DNA of 52,095 nt, taken from positions 1 to 52,095 of the forward strand of contig DJEN01000063.1 in the NCBI GenBank assembly GCA_002431345.1. Reading direction: 5' to 3'. Shown in pieces: positions 49,801-52,095 of the stretch. The stretch's first letter is position 1, and each line of letters starts with the position of its first letter. Under the pieces are notes generated by a model. That model had not been told where the DNA came from and did not search any database. It saw only the letters and a program-made list of their open reading frames with translations. A program made the position numbers and the translations under genes. The stretch comes from Megasphaera sp. UBA5897. GTDB taxonomy: Bacteria; Bacillota; Negativicutes; Veillonellales; Megasphaeraceae.

Positions 49801-52095
49801 AGGAAACTTTACGGAAGCTGTCATAGAAAAAAACAACGCACAAAAATTCTACTGCATGTCACGTGTAGCCAAAGAAAATGAAGACTTCCTAAGAAAAGCC
49901 CTAGGACATGACTATGAAGACGCTGCTACCGGCGAAGAACGGACAGGGATTGCCGGTATTATTAACCGCATAAAGCGGCAAAAGAACCCTGTACGAATGG
50001 GACAGAACGAACGCTATTTTATTGAACACTTGGCGTATATATTGGGGCTGGATAATCGGGATGGCCGTATTCCGCTTGACGATAAAGGCAACCCCGTCGG
50101 CATAAATTGGGAATACTTGTACCGTGACTTGTCGCCGGATAATGCAACAGAGCAGAAATCAAAATTAAATCCGGATGACTTGATAGCCCCTTGGGTGCGA
50201 GCTATGGTAGAGCGAAAAGACCGCATAGAAGATTATCAAAAAAATATTAACATGGCACAGATGAGAGATATTCACCAAGCCATACAAGCAATTTACCGTG
50301 TAGGAAAACGGGACTATGAAGCAACAACACTCATGAATGACGACGGCAAACAAGTAAGTATCATCGATGCCGTCGCCGAAATGCTGGCAGAACGAGATTA
50401 TTCAGTGGATACGATAGAACAAAAACTGTGGAGCGCGGAACAAGAAGAGAATGACAAAACAGCAAAGGGGCGCTTAAAAGATACATTGAGTGACGCGCTG
50501 CTGTCGTTAACTAAGCCGGAAGTCGTATTGAACGACATGGGCAAATCTTTTATCAAATATATCTACAAACCAATTGATACAGCATCACGAAATGAAATGA
50601 GTATGCTGCAGCAAGCTTATAAAGAATTTGGTGAAATTTACAATATGTACAGCAAAAAAGAATGGCGGCATATCCGGCAGGATAAGTTGTATAACCTCGG
50701 CAGAATCAGCAACTACACCAAAGAACAGGTAATGGCCATTGCACTGAATTGGGGAAATAAAGAAGGACGACAGCGTATTTTAGAAAATCTCAACGAAGGC
50801 ATACAGCATGAATATGAAAAATACACACAGACAGACGTGGAAAACCTATTTGCCAAAGTACTCACAGACAAGGATTTGGATTTTTTAGAAGCCGTGTGGA
50901 AACAGGTAGGACAGTACTGGCCGGAACGAAACAAAGTACAGGAACGGCTGTATGGCGTCGGTCTTGGCAGAGTGCAGGCAACACCGTACACTGTTAACGG
51001 TAGAACCGTAAGCGGCGGCTATTATCATATCGTCTACGATCCGAAAATCTCAACGAGAACAACGGATATGGAATTAGAAGATATAGTAAAATCACAATCC
51101 TCCGGCAATGCGGCAATGGCAATCGGTATGGGAAGTTCTAAAAAAAGAGTAAAAGTAGTAAAGGATCAGGTAGTAATGAAAAACCTGAATGTATGGCCGC
51201 AGACAATCAACGAAACGATACACATTATTTGCATGCGAGAAGCTGTTACAGATGTGTATAAGTTGCTGAATAGAAAAGAGATGGAGGCCGTCATAGTACA
51301 GGACTACGGCATAGAAACGTATCAGATGCTGAAACAATGGGCGCGGGACTGCTGGAAAACAGATATAGCTAAAACAGACAAAATATCCAGAATGTTGGAA
51401 AATCTCAGACGAAATACGGCGTATAGTGTCATGGCATACCGTGCCAGTACAGCGATTTTAAATGCATTGAATATCTTCCCGATGATGCGCGAAATCGGAT
51501 TTGCAAATACATGGCAAGCACTGAAAGATGTATATATTACAGGTAATTATAAAAAGAGCCGGCAGTTTGTGATGGAACACTCGCCGTTTATGGCAGAACG
51601 AATCAACACATTGGACAAGGATTTTCAACAGCACATGACATTCGATGTTGACAAAAACGCAAGTATCCTAAGTGTGAAGTCAAACGGAGTAGGAAACAAG
51701 GTACAATATATAGGGGGCATAAAAGATGGCATAAACAGGTTTGCGTACTTTGCAATAGCAGAAACAGACTTAATGCTGTCTATGCCGCTTTGGAAATGGA
51801 AATACCAGGAATCGCTGCAGCGGCAAATTGAAGAAGGCAAAACAGATGAATTGGTGATGCGAGATCAAGCAACCTTTGAAGCAGATAGAGCCGTGCGAAA
51901 TGTACTGGGGTCCGGCATGACAAAAGACCAAGCACAAGTACAGCGAACCCAGGGTTTAGTATCTCAAATCATACCCTTTTATTCATACTGCAGCACGGTA
52001 ATGAATGCGCTCATCCAAGAAGGGTACAACATCAGCGCCGGAAAAAGTAAAGTTGGTATGTGGAACGCTATGTTGTGGTGGATTGTGCTGCCGAC
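43814..52095 (+). CDS. giant polyvalent ejection protein (PBECR + ADP-ribosyltransferase + zincin), 3' end outside the window
   Basis: The frame is open for 2,760 codons from ATG 43814 (AAGGAGG upstream) to the window end. Hydrophobic Ala/Gly stretches occur at about 304-343 and 493-516. Residues about 936-1085 resemble a PBECR nuclease domain (VIVNKDSIDHF, then THYEMIEAIPDIL with H1017). Residues 1174-1490 resemble a phage ADP-ribosyltransferase: RAWHGSPYSFD (W1176-H1177-G1178), HGWGLYFA (1200-1207) and the closing GIRGITYEG, then YVVFDDK. Residues 1495-1600 hold a zincin, FIHEAGHMW (H1525, E1526, H1529). Coiled coils follow (about 1890-1940), then large helical regions as in polyvalent proteins. 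It stands at the gp16 position, so it would be injected with DNA. Domain calls are by motif only. Confidence 0.85.
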   Translation, partial: MAEYEFTAGNIADAINKNGETFSNPINITPTEEEKEQIAEDLQQEKEENYAKLDAIMASGQPVRRKMPDLLTLPKIYGNSLSMPETTRGWDDLGIGEKLVYGAQEKLWDVYRNLTNDQAHVLSDARRYAPAIGVTAQYLVDNPDEMERARLEYDRKQKLGFMPVDENYSSGMLDANYPELKDIRLSDPVGAAQALQNYQDVHGTRNIFDSIHDAVFGTKELFLDAYNSGSDMVKLYDAQMKAVKTGDVEAARPEVDEITQRLKEYHEQDEPTTPLGKGVYDTIQQLTIYGTQGLRALQYVPKGMAMAMAAAAPAAAAAGPETLGLGAAGILASAGITGALWGFRTGMFKEIQNQSMADRYWQMANAKDKNGKPMYSRNNMLLDSIGTGTINGAIELGLLELGYKPIKAAWGKDAAKAILTNGAAQRDIAEAGKGAIARIALAQGAMQYARGVASELAEEGAQSMVGSMAENIEYGIHGQGKWNTVGDVLNDAIDSMVQAVPAALGMGGMGAAVHTAGNYKAMNDIASIKLNEWKEEYKRSVEKQAIDQLIAQKKENNLAKEAPDVYQKVIDAQAKQVGMDTMYVDAQELARTEEGVNVLNDMVNKGIVSGEQVDNAVSNGTDLEINTGVFAQLADETTDTKTLMDATTMNKGGVHMAALRERAKRIEAMRQELSQLASDKSDKLAEEIVQEHFKDADEPTQAAARDVVYRNPYDIEKSYKDAVKEARSEYENAVNYKYYSTYKPQGVSIITADANGYNNTQTGRGYRMSNNEPWYSDMYKEYGGKATKEQLLDVAYKNERKEIAASSPELLQEWENNVAEKKARYETLKGMEEKFTALAQSDYAIRNTFTKDGANVYTQALHILSNASEKASQAAKENAFIYARMAERWTNIMHEYGDTAYTPQKFMEQHPIIVGDKKAGTYGQPITNMDIQLDKPAPVITIQEKYAGMDWKKLRKQLPGTIENDIVSKINEKGEYIPYVNEATGNKVIVNKDSIDHFKSNKTSSEGSEENRSNTTHYEMIEAIPDILKKGIWVEDHIDRHSKARKISLVFSLVKMNKDVYLVKITVKDLKNRFLVESGEYTSLKAYDVSNKKEPIFSSTSGNSSSKEEGSNQPLLNIDPFNISIRELLKQVNDWQGHPYVNPDGTPNYGIYFGDIKTGGIIHITPKDTTYEQRAWHGSPYSFDIFDLGAMGKGEGHQAHGWGLYFAKDRNVSEAYKEVLGDKNTSIEVNQTIYRLNEEEDWVENGNVIKYGSAMGYVLDSMYETGSREKAIADLKDALKRNRIRGVYADEARKAIGILKEKNIKLNKTDRLYEVEIPENDVLLDEQKTIGEQPQKVQDAIMDMLFGRNVNAALREAENKGGYEGKDAVEKALRYISEDESELEARGISEEEVENAYNKALEYVDEELLLKAQEEKLSYEDPEKPHLTGDIYKVKELTGEEFYNELAMSTPGYDEAASKLLNEYGIRGITYEGERDGRCYVVFDDKAISIIDKYNQQLNNVKAAYDTNTGAIHLFDAADQSSFIHEAGHMWLSEMKNMAMQDGAPEQLIKDLDVLNTWGAYSPEKMKDYAGTNREKEFAEYAKAIEDARKSGDAVAIKAAEERWMQERFARAFERYMADGKAPARELQGPFRKFKKWLVGIYQDLKNLGKEPPEDVKRVMDRMLATDEEIETWAKLREINAWDRKGFSGDLSGSEGTMIKKWAEKIRETAKEKLMQKYMDDIKKQDEADRRRGLEEEKIAYQKQLCEENELYKYENLYNTMPEARAGILAKLNIANEKEFRKALQEAGGTLEERTNEYMKAKREEYDSLMYSPEQIRVMADEQLASTNGQIAINELEAHAMRRKLNGYIAECVKAMREVGNVSGTDAEVAAQLRNILHVEDIADKEKAAKGAMKDSILAKSKEIADLKKRLAETKEKGKETKEQNERTIAQLKAGLNEVIKGLNDARDMGSSNYQSVLRLTREEMNDMTIGDATTWRHYEVKAKAASRRADIQMSAGNFTEAVIEKNNAQKFYCMSRVAKENEDFLRKALGHDYEDAATGEERTGIAGIINRIKRQKNPVRMGQNERYFIEHLAYILGLDNRDGRIPLDDKGNPVGINWEYLYRDLSPDNATEQKSKLNPDDLIAPWVRAMVERKDRIEDYQKNINMAQMRDIHQAIQAIYRVGKRDYEATTLMNDDGKQVSIIDAVAEMLAERDYSVDTIEQKLWSAEQEENDKTAKGRLKDTLSDALLSLTKPEVVLNDMGKSFIKYIYKPIDTASRNEMSMLQQAYKEFGEIYNMYSKKEWRHIRQDKLYNLGRISNYTKEQVMAIALNWGNKEGRQRILENLNEGIQHEYEKYTQTDVENLFAKVLTDKDLDFLEAVWKQVGQYWPERNKVQERLYGVGLGRVQATPYTVNGRTVSGGYYHIVYDPKISTRTTDMELEDIVKSQSSGNAAMAIGMGSSKKRVKVVKDQVVMKNLNVWPQTINETIHIICMREAVTDVYKLLNRKEMEAVIVQDYGIETYQMLKQWARDCWKTDIAKTDKISRMLENLRRNTAYSVMAYRASTAILNALNIFPMMREIGFANTWQALKDVYITGNYKKSRQFVMEHSPFMAERINTLDKDFQQHMTFDVDKNASILSVKSNGVGNKVQYIGGIKDGINRFAYFAIAETDLMLSMPLWKWKYQESLQRQIEEGKTDELVMRDQATFEADRAVRNVLGSGMTKDQAQVQRTQGLVSQIIPFYSYCSTVMNALIQEGYNISAGKSKVGMWNAMLWWIVLP

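Larger units (their letters stand above)
21135..52095. mobile_element. temperate podovirus-like prophage, left and central part
   Basis: The order is recombinase, cargo genes, repressor and operators, early small genes, HUH Rep, HNH, late regulator, terminase, portal, scaffold, capsid, tail tube A and B, internal virion proteins. The morphogenesis block follows the T7-like plan (portal with head-to-tail connector domain, gp11/gp12-like tube, ejection proteins) with no long-tail or tape-measure gene. No phage DNA or RNA polymerase is seen. The left edge is placed after the trkH terminator by inference, because no attachment repeat can be tested without the right end, which is outside the window. 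Confidence 0.9.

Noticed and set aside
1..52095. CRISPR array, tRNA or rRNA genes
   Set aside because: No regularly spaced repeats and no tRNA- or rRNA-like sequence were seen on either strand.

Overview
The window joins a bacterial chromosome segment (1 to about 21,130) to the left and central part of an integrated phage (about 21,135 to the window end). The host looks like a Firmicute, most likely a Negativicute of the Megasphaera/Dialister type. The reasons are the phoH-ybeY-cdd-era-recO order, rplU-prp-rpmA with an N-terminally extended L27, TTG/GTG starts with strong Shine-Dalgarno sites, and moderate GC. The genus is inference only.

Host part: the end of an Rpn-type nuclease; a secreted PepSY protein; glutamine-dependent NAD synthetase (nadE, minus strand); two radical SAM proteins; then a long operon (phoH, ybeY, cdd, era, a CNNM/CBS transporter-like protein, recO). 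A TTGACA-17-TATATT promoter embedded in the recO stop drives a leader RNA and rplU-prp-rpmA, closed by an intrinsic terminator. Next come a small unknown gene, a membrane-anchored polysaccharide deacetylase, a MurJ/SpoVB-type flippase (minus) and a potassium uptake operon with one trkA and three consecutive trkH paralogues.

Phage part: a large serine recombinase (minus) faces the end of the third trkH. Rightward lie a regulatory region with repeats and a possible small RNA, two membrane-protein cargo genes, a CI-like repressor, and an operator/promoter region with TATCT-N5-AGATA sites. A rightward early operon follows, with many tiny overlapping genes (membrane peptides, zinc-ribbon proteins), an HUH-type replication initiator, an HNH nuclease and a sigma-region-4-like late regulator. 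The late block is podovirus (T7-like) in design: terS, terL, portal, scaffold, major capsid, cement-like protein, tail tubular proteins A and B, an acyltransferase-like protein and three internal virion (ejection) proteins. The last is a giant gene (over 2,760 codons, running off the window) carrying a PBECR-like nuclease domain, an ADP-ribosyltransferase-like domain and an HExxH zincin. Lysis genes and the right attachment site are not in the window.

The most interesting link between the two parts is proteolytic. The host Prp protease matures L27 at an NLQLFA motif, and the same six residues occur at the N-terminus of the phage scaffold. This suggests the phage uses the host ribosome-maturation protease for head assembly. 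Several early phage genes look frame-disrupted at or near short A/T runs, meaning either decay or sequence error.
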